DNA of 64,000 nt from Microbacterium tenebrionis (GTDB taxonomy: Bacteria; Actinomycetota; Actinomycetes; Actinomycetales; Microbacteriaceae). Where the stretch lies: the NCBI RefSeq assembly GCF_903645325.1, contig NZ_CAHJXQ010000009.1, positions 1 through 64,000 of the forward strand, given 5' to 3'. The stretch's first letter is position 1, and each line of letters begins with the position of its first letter. The translations under genes were made by a program, and so were the position numbers. Shown one piece after another: positions 1-7,812 of this stretch. The notes beneath the pieces were generated by a model. That model made no database searches and was not told the DNA's origin. It saw only the letters and a program-made list of their open reading frames with translations.

Positions 1-622
1 CTCCGACTCGTTCCAGCAGCTCCCGGTTGCCGGACGGGTAGAGCCGATCCAAGCCGCCGACCATCACGGCGAGAGTCTGCCCGCCTGTGGCGAGCGCGGC
101 TCGGTGTGCGGCGGCGTCGATGCCGTAGGCGCCGCCGGCCACGATGATCCGCTCGGCATGCGTCAAGTCGGAGACGAGCTCGCCCGTGACGTGCTCGCCG
201 TAGCTTGTGGCAGCGCGGGCTCCGGTGATCGTCACGCGATCACTCAGCGGCGCGGTGAGGAACGAGGACGCGCCGCGCACCCACAGGGCAGTCGGGGCAC
301 GGTCGCCCAGGTCATTCAGGGCGGTCGGCCAATCGTCGTCGCCGGGGATGAGGATGCGCAACCCGAAACGGTCGCTCTCCGAGAGTGCCTGCGTGACCGT
401 GCGGGCATCCATTCGTGGGGCAACCTTGTTGCGCCACAGCCCGGCCTCGACCGCATCGACCTTCTTCGGGAACGCGCCGGTACCAGCTGCCAGGCGCACA
501 GTCTCGACCGCGCCAACCGCTGCGAGGAGCCTGCCCGTCACCGCGTCGTCGGGCTCCAAGGTCGTAGCCAGAGCAACCCGTCCGGAGCGTTCGTCCTTGG
601 CGAGAGAAGTGATCGTGACCAT
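1..622 (-). CDS. dprA: DprA/Smf-like DNA-processing protein, 3' end beyond the window
   Basis: DprA proteins bind single-stranded DNA and load RecA; plasmid and island copies are common in actinobacteria. The frame is open from an ATG at 622 to the left edge (207 codons visible). The Rossmann-type core is recognisable: TGARAATSYG, then IIVAGGAYGIDAAAHRAAL, then GGLDRLYPSGN, which is the usual order in the DprA superfamily. A GGGAG ribosome site lies about 8 bases before the ATG, which supports this start. About 125 residues precede the core, a normal N-terminal length. The C-terminus is missing only because the window ends. Its place beside an integrase and defence genes suggests an island copy rather than the housekeeping gene, which is inference. 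Confidence 0.85.
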   Translation of the reverse strand, partial: MVTITSLAKDERSGRVALATTLEPDDAVTGRLLAAVGAVETVRLAAGTGAFPKKVDAVEAGLWRNKVAPRMDARTVTQALSESDRFGLRILIPGDDDWPTALNDLGDRAPTALWVRGASSFLTAPLSDRVTITGARAATSYGEHVTGELVSDLTHAERIIVAGGAYGIDAAAHRAALATGGQTLAVMVGGLDRLYPSGNRELLERVG

Positions 623-824
623 GCCCGGCTCCCGTCCGTGTGCCAGACAGGTGCACGAGCGCCACCCGAACGAGCGGGCGCACCTCTTACGGATGTCGCC
701 GGGGACGCGTACCCTGGGAGCGAGGCAGATTCCTCCTTGATATGGCGTCCCACTACGGACAGGCCTTCGGGCCACTCTCTACGCACTGTCTCGTCACCTG
801 ACCGTGCCACGAGAGGACAATGCC

Positions 825-1256
825 ATGATCCGGCTGCTCTGGGAGCTCAGCGCCCATGCCCGCTACTACCTGCGGCGCTACATGCCGACCAACATCGCGC
901 TCGACGCGATCCGTACTCGCCGTGGTCTGAAATGGGGCCTCCCGGCGATGCTCCTCGCCGCGCCATATCTCCTCGGCGTGTACTACTGCGTCACCGTGAT
1001 CGAGGACGGCGGCCCCGGCTGGCTCAACCTCGTCGTGCTCCTGTTCTGCTGGAACGCGCTCAAATTCCTCGTGATCGGCCCGATCAGCGTCATCCTGATC
1101 GTGCGCATCCGCATTCGGGAAGCCTTCGCCGGCCGAGGCGCGCTCCGCCAGCGAGAGGCGTTGAAGTCAGCCGAGTCCGCAACAGCCGGCACGGTTGAGG
1201 GACGGAACCAAGGCGGAAAAGACCTAGCCCTAACGACGAGGTTGACGGGACACTGA
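825..1256 (+). CDS. Small membrane protein of unknown function
   Basis: I do not know a function. The 143-residue product opens with a basic, aromatic segment (RYYLRRYMPTN) and has two hydrophobic stretches, roughly residues 37-53 and 68-95, followed by a charged tail. Proteins with this look turn up in actinobacterial mobile regions and are sometimes labelled permeases, but nothing here shows transport activity. I chose ATG 825 because GAGAGGA sits about 8 bases upstream; a GTG at 804 in the same frame would overlap that ribosome site. It starts about 200 bases from the divergent dprA-like gene and lies just before the ATP-grasp operon on the same strand. Confidence 0.65.
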   Translation: MIRLLWELSAHARYYLRRYMPTNIALDAIRTRRGLKWGLPAMLLAAPYLLGVYYCVTVIEDGGPGWLNLVVLLFCWNALKFLVIGPISVILIVRIRIREAFAGRGALRQREALKSAESATAGTVEGRNQGGKDLALTTRLTGH

Positions 1257-1338
1257 ATACGCTCCGCGAGGCAAGCTCACCTGTCGGAGCGTCCCGGTAG
1301 AGTGTGACCTATCATCTACATCAACTCAGGGAGCTGCG

Positions 1339-1500
1339 ATGAGTACCTCAGAATCCTTGTTCGGGATGCTCGCTGTCAGTGGGCAACGTCCGGAGCCTGA
1401 GCCGCGCCCTCGGCCCGCGCCCTCGACACTTACGGCTACGATCGAGACCTCCGATCACGGGTTCGGATACGTTCCGACGATTATCTCCAGTGTTGGCTGA
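1339..1500 (+). CDS. Predicted graspetide-type precursor peptide A (53 aa)
   Basis: A short gene with ATG 1339 and a GGGAG ribosome site 6 bases upstream. The peptide has a leader-like segment with SLFGMLAVS, a Pro/Glu/Arg-rich linker, and then TLTATIETSD followed by a Gly/aromatic tail. The next gene encodes a peptide of identical length with the same two blocks (SLFxxLAxS and TLTxxIETSD) in the same order, so both frames are very likely translated and paralogous. An ATP-grasp ligase of the ribosomal-peptide maturase type follows. In such systems Thr/Ser or Lys side chains are joined to Asp/Glu side chains of the precursor; here Thr/Ser and Glu/Asp of the second block are the obvious candidates. 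Its stop overlaps the next start (TGATG). The assignment is inference from layout and shared motifs. Confidence 0.75.
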   Translation: MSTSESLFGMLAVSGQRPEPEPRPRPAPSTLTATIETSDHGFGYVPTIISSVG

Positions 1501-1661
1501 TGCCGCTTCGACCTGCCCGGCGATCACTGTTCGTCGAGCTCGCCCGCTCGTCGCCGATCAGAGTGGAGCGAATGCGCGGCACGGCGACGCTCACCGAGTC
1601 CATCGAAACGTCCGATTCTGACGAGTCAGTTGCTCCTCTCGTCTTGACCTCTCGCCAGTAA
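1500..1661 (+). CDS. Predicted graspetide-type precursor peptide B (53 aa)
   Basis: Begins at ATG 1500, sharing one base with the stop of precursor A, and ends two bases before the TTG start of the ATP-grasp gene, so the three genes look translationally coupled. The peptide carries SLFVELARS near its N-terminus and TLTESIETSD near residue 30-39, matching both blocks of peptide A, with an extra acidic/hydroxyl run (SDSDES) afterwards. The linker is Arg-rich instead of Pro/Glu-rich and the tails differ, the pattern expected of a conserved recognition leader and core with drifting spacer. An internal ATG at 1572 also has a ribosome-like GGAG, but starting there would discard the shared leader block. 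Confidence 0.72.
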   Translation: MPLRPARRSLFVELARSSPIRVERMRGTATLTESIETSDSDESVAPLVLTSRQ

Positions 1662-1663
1662 CC

Positions 1664-2620
1664 TTGGCTCTTGAAGCACCGATCATCATCGGACATCGAG
1701 AAGACCCGCACGTTGTAGTAGTTGCAGATGCGCTTGTGGCGCGTGGCCACGGACCGTTCATAGTCGATCTGGAGTCGATCATGGATGATGGCGACGGTTC
1801 GGGACTCGTGATTGGCGACACCGGTTGCCTCGTGAACGCGGAGGGAGAGTCGATCGACCTCGATCGTCCCCGCGCCGGATGGTTGCGGCGTTTTCACCGT
1901 GCTGATTGGGGCCTCGGGGTTGAAACCGGTTCGGTGGAGGCTCTGGAATTGGGCACGTGGCACTCGGCCTACTCATGGCTGATAGATGCGGCCAACGTCA
2001 GCTGGGTTACAGAACCGCGTGCGCTTAGAGGCGCCGAGTCGAAACTGACCCAGTGGCGGACGGCGCGGACACTCGGTGTCCCTTACCCTCGAACGATGGT
2101 AACCACGAGCAGAGGCGCTGTCGTGGCTGCCTTCTCCGAGGAGGTGGTGGTCAAGCCACTCGGGACCGGTCAGTTCGTTGCCGCCGGCGACGTCAAGACA
2201 GTGTACGCCGAACCAATGATGCCGGACGATGATCGCTTGCGCGCCTTGAGTTCTGCGCCCTTCATCATCCAAGAACGCCTGCATGCATCTAGGCATCTCC
2301 GCGTGGTGACCGTTGGAGATCGCGTATGGGCGGCCGCTCTGGACGTGCAAGCGAGCGCTCCAGCAGATTGGCGACAGAGTTCGGCTAATCACTCGAATTT
2401 CAATGAAGTCAACGATGTGTCGCCGATTGTTCGGGATGGGGCTGTAGCGGTCGCGCGAGAGCTGGGGTTGGGTTACACAAGTCAAGACTGGATTCAGGAG
2501 CCTGGTGGCAAGACGTTCCTCATCGATGTGAATCCGGCTGGACAGTGGCTCTTCTTGCCTCGCGTGATTGGCACCGCCGTCGCCGAAGCGATCGCAGATC
2601 TACTACTCGTGACCTCATGA
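1664..2620 (+). CDS. ATP-grasp ribosomal peptide maturase (graspetide macrocyclase type)
   Basis: Predicted to use ATP to form side-chain ester or amide links in the two peptides encoded just upstream. The 318-residue product follows the MvdD/MvdC/TgmB pattern: an N-terminal pre-grasp segment (IIIGHREDPHVVVVADALVARG), a central VVKPLGTGQ loop, FIIQERLHASRHLRVVTVGDRVWAA, a DWR motif, and the C-terminal metal/ATP signature with FLIDVNPAGQW near residue 297. NPxGQW is characteristic of peptide-maturing members rather than of glutathione synthetase or RimK. The TTG at 1664 is the only reasonable start after the in-frame stop at 1619, and it lies 2 bases after the precursor B stop, so re-initiation is likely. 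Its stop overlaps the next gene by ATGA. Confidence 0.85.
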   Translation: MALEAPIIIGHREDPHVVVVADALVARGHGPFIVDLESIMDDGDGSGLVIGDTGCLVNAEGESIDLDRPRAGWLRRFHRADWGLGVETGSVEALELGTWHSAYSWLIDAANVSWVTEPRALRGAESKLTQWRTARTLGVPYPRTMVTTSRGAVVAAFSEEVVVKPLGTGQFVAAGDVKTVYAEPMMPDDDRLRALSSAPFIIQERLHASRHLRVVTVGDRVWAAALDVQASAPADWRQSSANHSNFNEVNDVSPIVRDGAVAVARELGLGYTSQDWIQEPGGKTFLIDVNPAGQWLFLPRVIGTAVAEAIADLLLVTS

Positions 2621-3264
2621 GTATGGCGGAGCTTCGTGACGAAGCGCGCATGGTCGCAAGCACAGTAGCTGGACTCCTCTTTGGTAGAACCGTGTGGCTA
2701 CCGGAAGAGGAGGCGCCCGACACGAAGTGGATTGATGCGACTCACAAGCGAAACATCACCGTCGTTCGCGATATCTATCAAGATCGTTTGAAATCCGAAT
2801 CGGAAGGCGTCGAATCTGTGCGGCGCCGTGCTGAGTTCGCGCTCACCGCGATTATCGCTGCGGTAGGGCTCAGCGCAGGTGCTTTCGAGCGGCTTTGGGC
2901 TGTCACTCCGGACTCTCCCTGGCCGCTCATCATCTGGATTATTGGTGTTCTAATCGTCGTCGTTTCTATCCTGATCTTCGGGGGCGTCGCGGTATCGAAG
3001 AAGGTTTTAGGCGTCGTGGACGTCAAAGAATTCGCCCACCTCAAGGACGGACAGCGCGAGGAGCTTCGTCAGTACGTCTGGGCAACGTACGTGACGTCAA
3101 GGACACGTCGCGCGATGGTCACGGTCTTCCGTGATGGGTTCCTGATCGCGTTGCTTGGCTTGGTATTGCTCGCAGTCGCTCACGCCGTATCGTGGGCAGC
3201 TCCGCTGGATGACACTCCCGCGCCCGTAGTCGTCAACATCATTAGTCCTTCTCCCACTCCATAA
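2617..3264 (+). CDS. Three-segment membrane protein of the ATP-grasp operon
   Basis: 215 residues from ATG 2617, which overlaps the ATP-grasp stop (ATGA), so it belongs to the same operon. A charged N-terminal half with a helical, Arg/Glu-rich run is followed by hydrophobic segments at about residues 73-90, 102-125 and 172-193 and a Pro-rich C-terminal tail. It is not an ABC transporter or peptidase by any motif I can see. The layout (soluble helical N-terminus, closely spaced hairpin, further segment) is loosely like SLATT-type membrane effectors of bacterial conflict systems, but no family motif proves that. Export, immunity or membrane-toxin roles are all possible. Confidence 0.6.
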   Translation: MSMAELRDEARMVASTVAGLLFGRTVWLPEEEAPDTKWIDATHKRNITVVRDIYQDRLKSESEGVESVRRRAEFALTAIIAAVGLSAGAFERLWAVTPDSPWPLIIWIIGVLIVVVSILIFGGVAVSKKVLGVVDVKEFAHLKDGQREELRQYVWATYVTSRTRRAMVTVFRDGFLIALLGLVLLAVAHAVSWAAPLDDTPAPVVVNIISPSPTP

Positions 3265-3542
3265 ATGGACGTCGAAGTGACTACGTTCACAGGGTTTTGG
3301 GTCCGAGAAGGTGTCGGTCGGTGCCAGGAACCCGCTTCAAGTGTCAGGGGTGACATGAGACGACCTGTATCGTCGGGTGGGCTGTCTGCGAAGATGGCAA
3401 ACGGCGGACCTTCCGGGGGCGTGGGGTCGGACGCATCGCCCGATCTGCGTGACCCGTCCATACCGCAACAGCGGTTGCGTCCCTCGTCTCGAGAAGCACC
3501 CGGACGGCATCGCTGCGTGTCATAGGCTTTGAGACTGTAGGG

Positions 3543-3803
3543 ATGAACGAAGAACAACGGTCCAACCCTCACGGTCTCGAACCGCTCCTGAACATCGACG
3601 AACTCGCGGGCTACCTCGGCGTGCCCGTCTCCACTATCTACGACTGGCGTACCAACGGCAAAGGGCCGCGCGCCTACCGCTTCGGCAAGCGCATCATGTT
3701 CGGTATCACCGACATCCGCGCCTGGATGGACACCATGCGCGAGCCCGCCGCCCCTTCCGGAGCTGCCACCTTTCCTGGAGCGGGGGAGGGAGCGCGTGGG
3801 TAG
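3543..3803 (+). CDS. Excisionase-like helix-turn-helix protein
   Basis: An 86-residue MerR/AlpA-fold protein. NIDELAGYLGVPVSTIYDWRTNGKGPRAYRFGKRIMF is the standard helix_turn_helix_17 winged helix of excisionases and directionality factors, here in residues 19-55. The C-terminus is a short Pro/Gly/Ala tail that overlaps the integrase start by 8 bases, so the two are co-expressed and probably act together in excision. The 278 bases before it hold no gene I can support; the bases just before the ATG lack a clear ribosome site, so a leaderless transcript is possible. Confidence 0.8.
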   Translation: MNEEQRSNPHGLEPLLNIDELAGYLGVPVSTIYDWRTNGKGPRAYRFGKRIMFGITDIRAWMDTMREPAAPSGAATFPGAGEGARG

Positions 3804-4977
3804 GCCACGCACACCGATCGGTACCTTCGGCGTCATCGCCATCCGCGCCCGGCCGAACGGCAACCACGTGGCCCGCGCCCGGTACCGGGACTGGGACGGG
3901 AGCAACCGACTCGTCCAAGCCACAGGGCCCTCACGCGCTGCCGCGGAGCGCAAGCTCAAGCAGAAGCTCGCCGAACGCTCCCTCTACCAGCCCGGATTCA
4001 ACGGGATGAGCGCCGACAGCTCGTTCCCAGAGCTCGTCACGTTCTGGCTGGAAGACATGGAGATCGAAGACCGCCTCTCCCGAACCACGAGGAATCTCTA
4101 CGAGCGGGACATGCGCGCCCTCGTCTTCCCTGCATTCAAAGACCTCACGCTCCGGGAGATCGGGGTCGCCCGTTGCGACTACTTCCTCAAGCAACTCGCC
4201 AGACGCAGCTACAGCCGCGCCAAGCACGCCCGCGTCGTTCTCCGACTCGCGCTCGCGCTCGCGGTCCGACACGAGATCCTGCCCCGCAATCCGATGGACC
4301 ACGTCTCCCGGCTGCACCGGAAGAAGACGATCCCGGACGCGTTCACGATCGGCGAGGTGCAGGAGATCCGTGCCGCGATCAAGGCCTGGGAGTCCCGGCG
4401 GATAGTGGCGGGTCCGAGGCCGGATCGGCAACTCGGGCAGATCGTCGAGGTCATGCTCGGCACCTCCGCCCGCATCGGCGAAGTCCTCGCCATCCGCCTC
4501 CAGGATCTTCACGTGGATGACCCGATCCCGACGGTACGGATCGCCGGGACGATCATCAGCCGCAAGGGTGAGCCGACGCACCGGCAGGATCATCCGAAGA
4601 CGGATCGCTCGGTTCGCCGCGTCGCGCTGCCGTCGTTCGCGATGCAGGCGATCCGCTCGCGCCTGCTGCGTAGCAGCGACACCGAACCAGGCGCGCTGTT
4701 GTTCACCACGCGGGTCGGGACCCCGCACACGACGAACAACATCCGTCGGCTCCTGCGCGACGTGATGGACGCGGCCGGGATCGAGAACGTCACCCCGCAC
4801 CGCTTCCGCCGCACCGTCGCCACGGTTGTCAACGACGCGCAAGGCGCGCTCCTCGCCTCCGAGCTCCTCGGGCACACCGACCCGCGGATCACGATGCAGC
4901 ACTACATCCAGCGCAGCGAGACCGTGAACCCCGCCACGGCTGAGCATCTCGAGCGGGCGTTCGGGACGGCAGGATGA
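3796..4977 (+). CDS. Tyrosine-family site-specific integrase
   Basis: A 393-residue phage-type integrase, a full length for the family. An AP2-like arm-binding start (residues 15-45) and a SAM-like core-binding domain (about 75-165) precede the catalytic domain. The catalytic residues are visible: R226 in TSARIGEVLAIR, HRFRR at 335-339, H360 in LLGHTDPR and the nucleophile Y370 in MQHYIQ. It starts with GTG inside the end of the excisionase gene. It probably mobilises this element; a tRNA-Pro 3' fragment at 11916-11960 is a plausible end, but the matching full tRNA is not in the window, and a second integrase remnant near that site could be the true owner. Confidence 0.9.
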   Translation: MGRPRTPIGTFGVIAIRARPNGNHVARARYRDWDGSNRLVQATGPSRAAAERKLKQKLAERSLYQPGFNGMSADSSFPELVTFWLEDMEIEDRLSRTTRNLYERDMRALVFPAFKDLTLREIGVARCDYFLKQLARRSYSRAKHARVVLRLALALAVRHEILPRNPMDHVSRLHRKKTIPDAFTIGEVQEIRAAIKAWESRRIVAGPRPDRQLGQIVEVMLGTSARIGEVLAIRLQDLHVDDPIPTVRIAGTIISRKGEPTHRQDHPKTDRSVRRVALPSFAMQAIRSRLLRSSDTEPGALLFTTRVGTPHTTNNIRRLLRDVMDAAGIENVTPHRFRRTVATVVNDAQGALLASELLGHTDPRITMQHYIQRSETVNPATAEHLERAFGTAG

Positions 4978-5066
4978 GGCATGTCGCGGGCCGAGAGGCG
5001 TGCGATCCGATGGGGTGTGCCCCCGCTGCTGGGCTTGGCGCGCCTCCGAGCTCGGCAGGGCTGTCC

Positions 5067-6113
5067 ATGGCAACCTTGAAAGAAAGTAATGACCCACGGG
5101 ACGGAGTGCGGATGCGCCGCGTACGAGTCGGTCGCCACAGCGTTCAGGTGTCCGAGGTTCTCTCTTCCTACTGGTATTTTGCTGCTGAGCGGCAACATGT
5201 CTATCACGCGAGGTTACGAGGAGAACCGGGGCCTTGGACCGATGATCCGGTTATCTCGCGGTTTCGCTTTACGAACGCGTATCGCGCGGCTGACCGTGTC
5301 TCACAGGACTTGATCCGCGTAGCTTACGAAGGCTCTCAGAACGCAGCTGACGTTGTGCTTCGGGTCATGCTCTTCCGCTTCTTCAACAAGCCATCGACGT
5401 GGGAGGCGCTGGAGTCACGGTTTGACGAGATCACGGCCGATTCGTTCGACGTCGATACGTTCAGTGGTGTTCTCGATCTTCTGCTCGCGCGTGGGGAAAG
5501 GGTGTACTCAGCGGCCTACATCGTCCCGCCACCGCCCTTCGGCGCAGCTCGTAAGCACCGCAACCATTTGCTACTGATCGAGCACATGATGAGATCAGGA
5601 GTGGTGGCGCAGGTCGAGGCTGCCAAGTCGCTTCGGGAAGTGTTTGAAACGATTGCGTCGTACCCGTCGCTGGGTCCTTTCCTTTCCTATCAGCTTGCGA
5701 TTGACCTCAACTACACTTCGGTCATCGATTTCGATGAGAACGACTTCGTTGTCCCGGGCCCGGGTGCACGCAGCGGGGTAGCGAAGTGCTTTCCAGATCT
5801 CAATGGTGCATCCGCTGAAGATGTGATTCGTTGGATGGTCGATACACAAGAGGACCAGTTCGACCAGAACGGAATCCAGTTCAGCGATCTCTTTGGTCGC
5901 GCGTTGACTCTCATTGATTGTCAGAACCTCTTTTGCGAGACGGACAAGTACGCACGAGTGATGCATCCTCACATCCGTGGCGTCGGCGGCCGTAGTCGGA
6001 TCAAGCAGCAGTTTGCGCCTCACGGGCTGCCTGCGACACCGTTCTTTCCGCCTAAGTGGGGAATTAATGAGCGCGCTTCGGCCGATCTCGCCGAGCCTGC
6101 GGTGACTGCCTGA
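5067..6113 (+). CDS. 5-hmdU DNA kinase / thymine pyrophosphorylase family protein
   Basis: Resembles the family first called alpha-glutamyl/putrescinyl thymine pyrophosphorylase and now including phage 5-hydroxymethyluridine DNA kinases, which phosphorylate hydroxymethyl-uracil in DNA as a step towards thymidine hypermodification. Recognisable blocks are SSYWYFAAERQ, PWTDDPVISRFRFTNAYRAADRVSQ, VLRVMLFRFFNKPSTWE and, at the C-terminus, RSRIKQQF and FFPPKWGIN. About 349 residues from ATG 5067; ATG 5112 (GGAG just upstream) is an equally good start. It runs convergently into a thymidylate synthase homologue and a dTMP kinase homologue, the two enzymes phages use to make the modified nucleotide. 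Base composition is lower in GC than the flanking chromosome. Confidence 0.78.
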   Translation: MATLKESNDPRDGVRMRRVRVGRHSVQVSEVLSSYWYFAAERQHVYHARLRGEPGPWTDDPVISRFRFTNAYRAADRVSQDLIRVAYEGSQNAADVVLRVMLFRFFNKPSTWEALESRFDEITADSFDVDTFSGVLDLLLARGERVYSAAYIVPPPPFGAARKHRNHLLLIEHMMRSGVVAQVEAAKSLREVFETIASYPSLGPFLSYQLAIDLNYTSVIDFDENDFVVPGPGARSGVAKCFPDLNGASAEDVIRWMVDTQEDQFDQNGIQFSDLFGRALTLIDCQNLFCETDKYARVMHPHIRGVGGRSRIKQQFAPHGLPATPFFPPKWGINERASADLAEPAVTA

Positions 6114-6122
6114 GCCCGGTTT

Positions 6123-7115
6123 TCAGTGCTGCTGGTGGTGGCGACGACCAAAGTACTCGGTCGCTGCGGCCGTCAGGCCACTGTCCCCGACTTCTCTGAT
6201 CAACTGATTAAGAAGATCAGGGTCGGCTCCGCGTTTCGCTACCCAGAACACGTCGATCATGCGAACGTAGGCAATCAGGAGGGGGTCAGTCAGGCGACAT
6301 TCGAGCTGCTTGAGCTCGTGCCCGGAACGCAACTGAGCTTCGAGCCGCATCCATTCTTCGAACTCACCGCTTGACCTTTCCCAGTCGGTATCGAATCGCG
6401 CCTGTGACTCATCATTGGGAAGCTCGCCCGAGCTCGGCGGTGCGAGCACGACCTGGGAGGCTTTGTCAAAGTGCCGCTCGTACAGGTGCAGAGAGGAACT
6501 GAAGAAGACGAGGCGGCCGGGATCGTGGCCGAGCCAACGGGCCATCATTTCGAGCAGTAGGGTCCACTCGAAGGTGTTGATACCCGAGAACCCCCACCAG
6601 ATATCGGTACTGCGCGCCGCCACATGAAGGTCGAGGTGCCCGTCTCGGACTATGAAGTGGAGCCAGTTGTTGCACGGAATATCGCGGCTGGCGACGAAGT
6701 CGCGATCTGGGTCGTAGATGCTGATGACCGCACGCCGAGAGGACGGGTCGGAGCGGAGGATCTTGACAACCTCCGAGAGCTGGTCGACCCCGTTCCAGTC
6801 GCGTAGTCGCGGACCGTAGCCTGCTCTCCACGTAACCCCGTCGTCAGAAAAATCGGAGGCGCGCCTCAGATACGCTCCAAGGTAATCCAGATCGTTACGT
6901 CCGTAGATCACCCACATGCTCTCGGCGATGGAGGCAAACACATTGTTGTGCCGGTGGGGCACGATGACATGCCGGGCGCGAACGTTTGAGATCTCGATGA
7001 GCCGAGCGCGCAACTCACGTGTGGTCTCGCCGCGGACCTCGATGGTTTCACCGGCGTCGATGATGCATCGCAGTTCCTCCATGAACGCGGTTTGGGCATC
7101 CTTGTAGATAGTCAC
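6123..7115 (-). CDS. Thymidylate synthase / dUMP hydroxymethylase homologue
   Basis: A 330-residue member of the thymidylate synthase fold. Matching landmarks are SSRRAVISIYDP (phosphate-binding arginines), the catalytic cysteine in DIPCNNW (Cys148), ARSTDIWWGFSGINTFEW (counterpart of RSxDxFLGxPFNIASY, with the pyrimidine-binding Asn kept) and SLHLYERH. The residue after Cys is Asn rather than the usual His, and the N-terminal half is divergent, so it is unlikely to be the housekeeping ThyA. The kept Asn favours a uracil rather than cytosine nucleotide. In phages, relatives make 5-hydroxymethyl-dUMP. It starts 6 bases after the dTMP kinase-like gene, in one operon. The GTG start is the most upstream choice. 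Confidence 0.8.
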   Translation of the reverse strand: MTIYKDAQTAFMEELRCIIDAGETIEVRGETTRELRARLIEISNVRARHVIVPHRHNNVFASIAESMWVIYGRNDLDYLGAYLRRASDFSDDGVTWRAGYGPRLRDWNGVDQLSEVVKILRSDPSSRRAVISIYDPDRDFVASRDIPCNNWLHFIVRDGHLDLHVAARSTDIWWGFSGINTFEWTLLLEMMARWLGHDPGRLVFFSSSLHLYERHFDKASQVVLAPPSSGELPNDESQARFDTDWERSSGEFEEWMRLEAQLRSGHELKQLECRLTDPLLIAYVRMIDVFWVAKRGADPDLLNQLIREVGDSGLTAAATEYFGRRHHQQH

Positions 7116-7121
7116 GAAAGG

Positions 7122-7745
7122 TCACCGTGCTTGTCCCAGGTAAGCAAGCCCTCGTTCGAGGAGGCTTGCTGTTACCAAAGCGTATGTTGACTCTTCGCTG
7201 CCGCTCGGAATGACAACCGCGAGATCAGAGTGCTCTTCGATGAGCGCACGGTAACCCGCCTCTACGCCCTCTGTGTTGTTGCCGTCAACATGATGGGGTT
7301 CAACGAATACAAACACGACCGATGGGACGATAGGCGCCCAGATCGTTTTGATGAGCTCGCGAAAGCTCCCCTCGGACAACCCAGATTGCTCCACCGATCC
7401 GCCGTACCACCCGTAGGCGAGGGCCGACCACCACCAGCGATCGAGGATCAACGACTGCATCTCGACCGCCCGCTCGAGTTCTCGGATCGACTCAGCGTGA
7501 CACGCAAGATGCGCGAGTTGCTGCGCCAGACCCGACGTGGGTCTCTCGTCGGCGGTCGCGCCCTCCAACGCCAGATACACGCTCTTGGTGAAGGGAGTGA
7601 AACCGCTCGGCATGTGGGCGAATACCGTCGAACTGTTCCCGACCGCAGCTCGGAGTCGCTCCAGCTGCGTCGACTTCCCGGTTCGGTCGAGTCCCTCGAA
7701 GACGACGACGGCACCTGGTCGGATGACGAGGCTTGTCTCAGACAT
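7122..7745 (-). CDS. dTMP kinase-like nucleotide kinase
   Basis: A 207-residue P-loop kinase. FEGLDRTGKSTQ is the Walker A of thymidylate kinases (normally FEGxDGxGKST), and LDRWWWSALAYGWYGG corresponds to the DRY/DRW substrate-lid motif. ATG 7745 has GGAG 6 bases upstream. With the thymidylate synthase homologue just downstream it would phosphorylate the unusual deoxynucleotide monophosphate, as hydroxymethyl-dUMP kinases do in phages; that substrate is inferred from context. It is transcribed away from the 7813 gene, leaving 67 bases for both promoters. The central region is divergent from housekeeping Tmk. Confidence 0.8.
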   Translation of the reverse strand: MSETSLVIRPGAVVVFEGLDRTGKSTQLERLRAAVGNSSTVFAHMPSGFTPFTKSVYLALEGATADERPTSGLAQQLAHLACHAESIRELERAVEMQSLILDRWWWSALAYGWYGGSVEQSGLSEGSFRELIKTIWAPIVPSVVFVFVEPHHVDGNNTEGVEAGYRALIEEHSDLAVVIPSGSEESTYALVTASLLERGLAYLGQAR

Positions 7746-7812
7746 CCCAGCTCCTCCGCTCCATCCAGCGTGGCTCCCGGGATGTGTCAGAGGTCACCCC
7801 TAGCATCAAGGT

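Noticed and set aside
1379..1621. An 80-codon frame overlapping the two precursor peptides
   Set aside because: The other two frames here share motifs with each other and chain by overlapping stops and starts; this one does not resemble anything.
3265..3525. An 86-codon frame after the membrane protein gene
   Set aside because: No ribosome site, no family resemblance, and atypical composition; read as noncoding.
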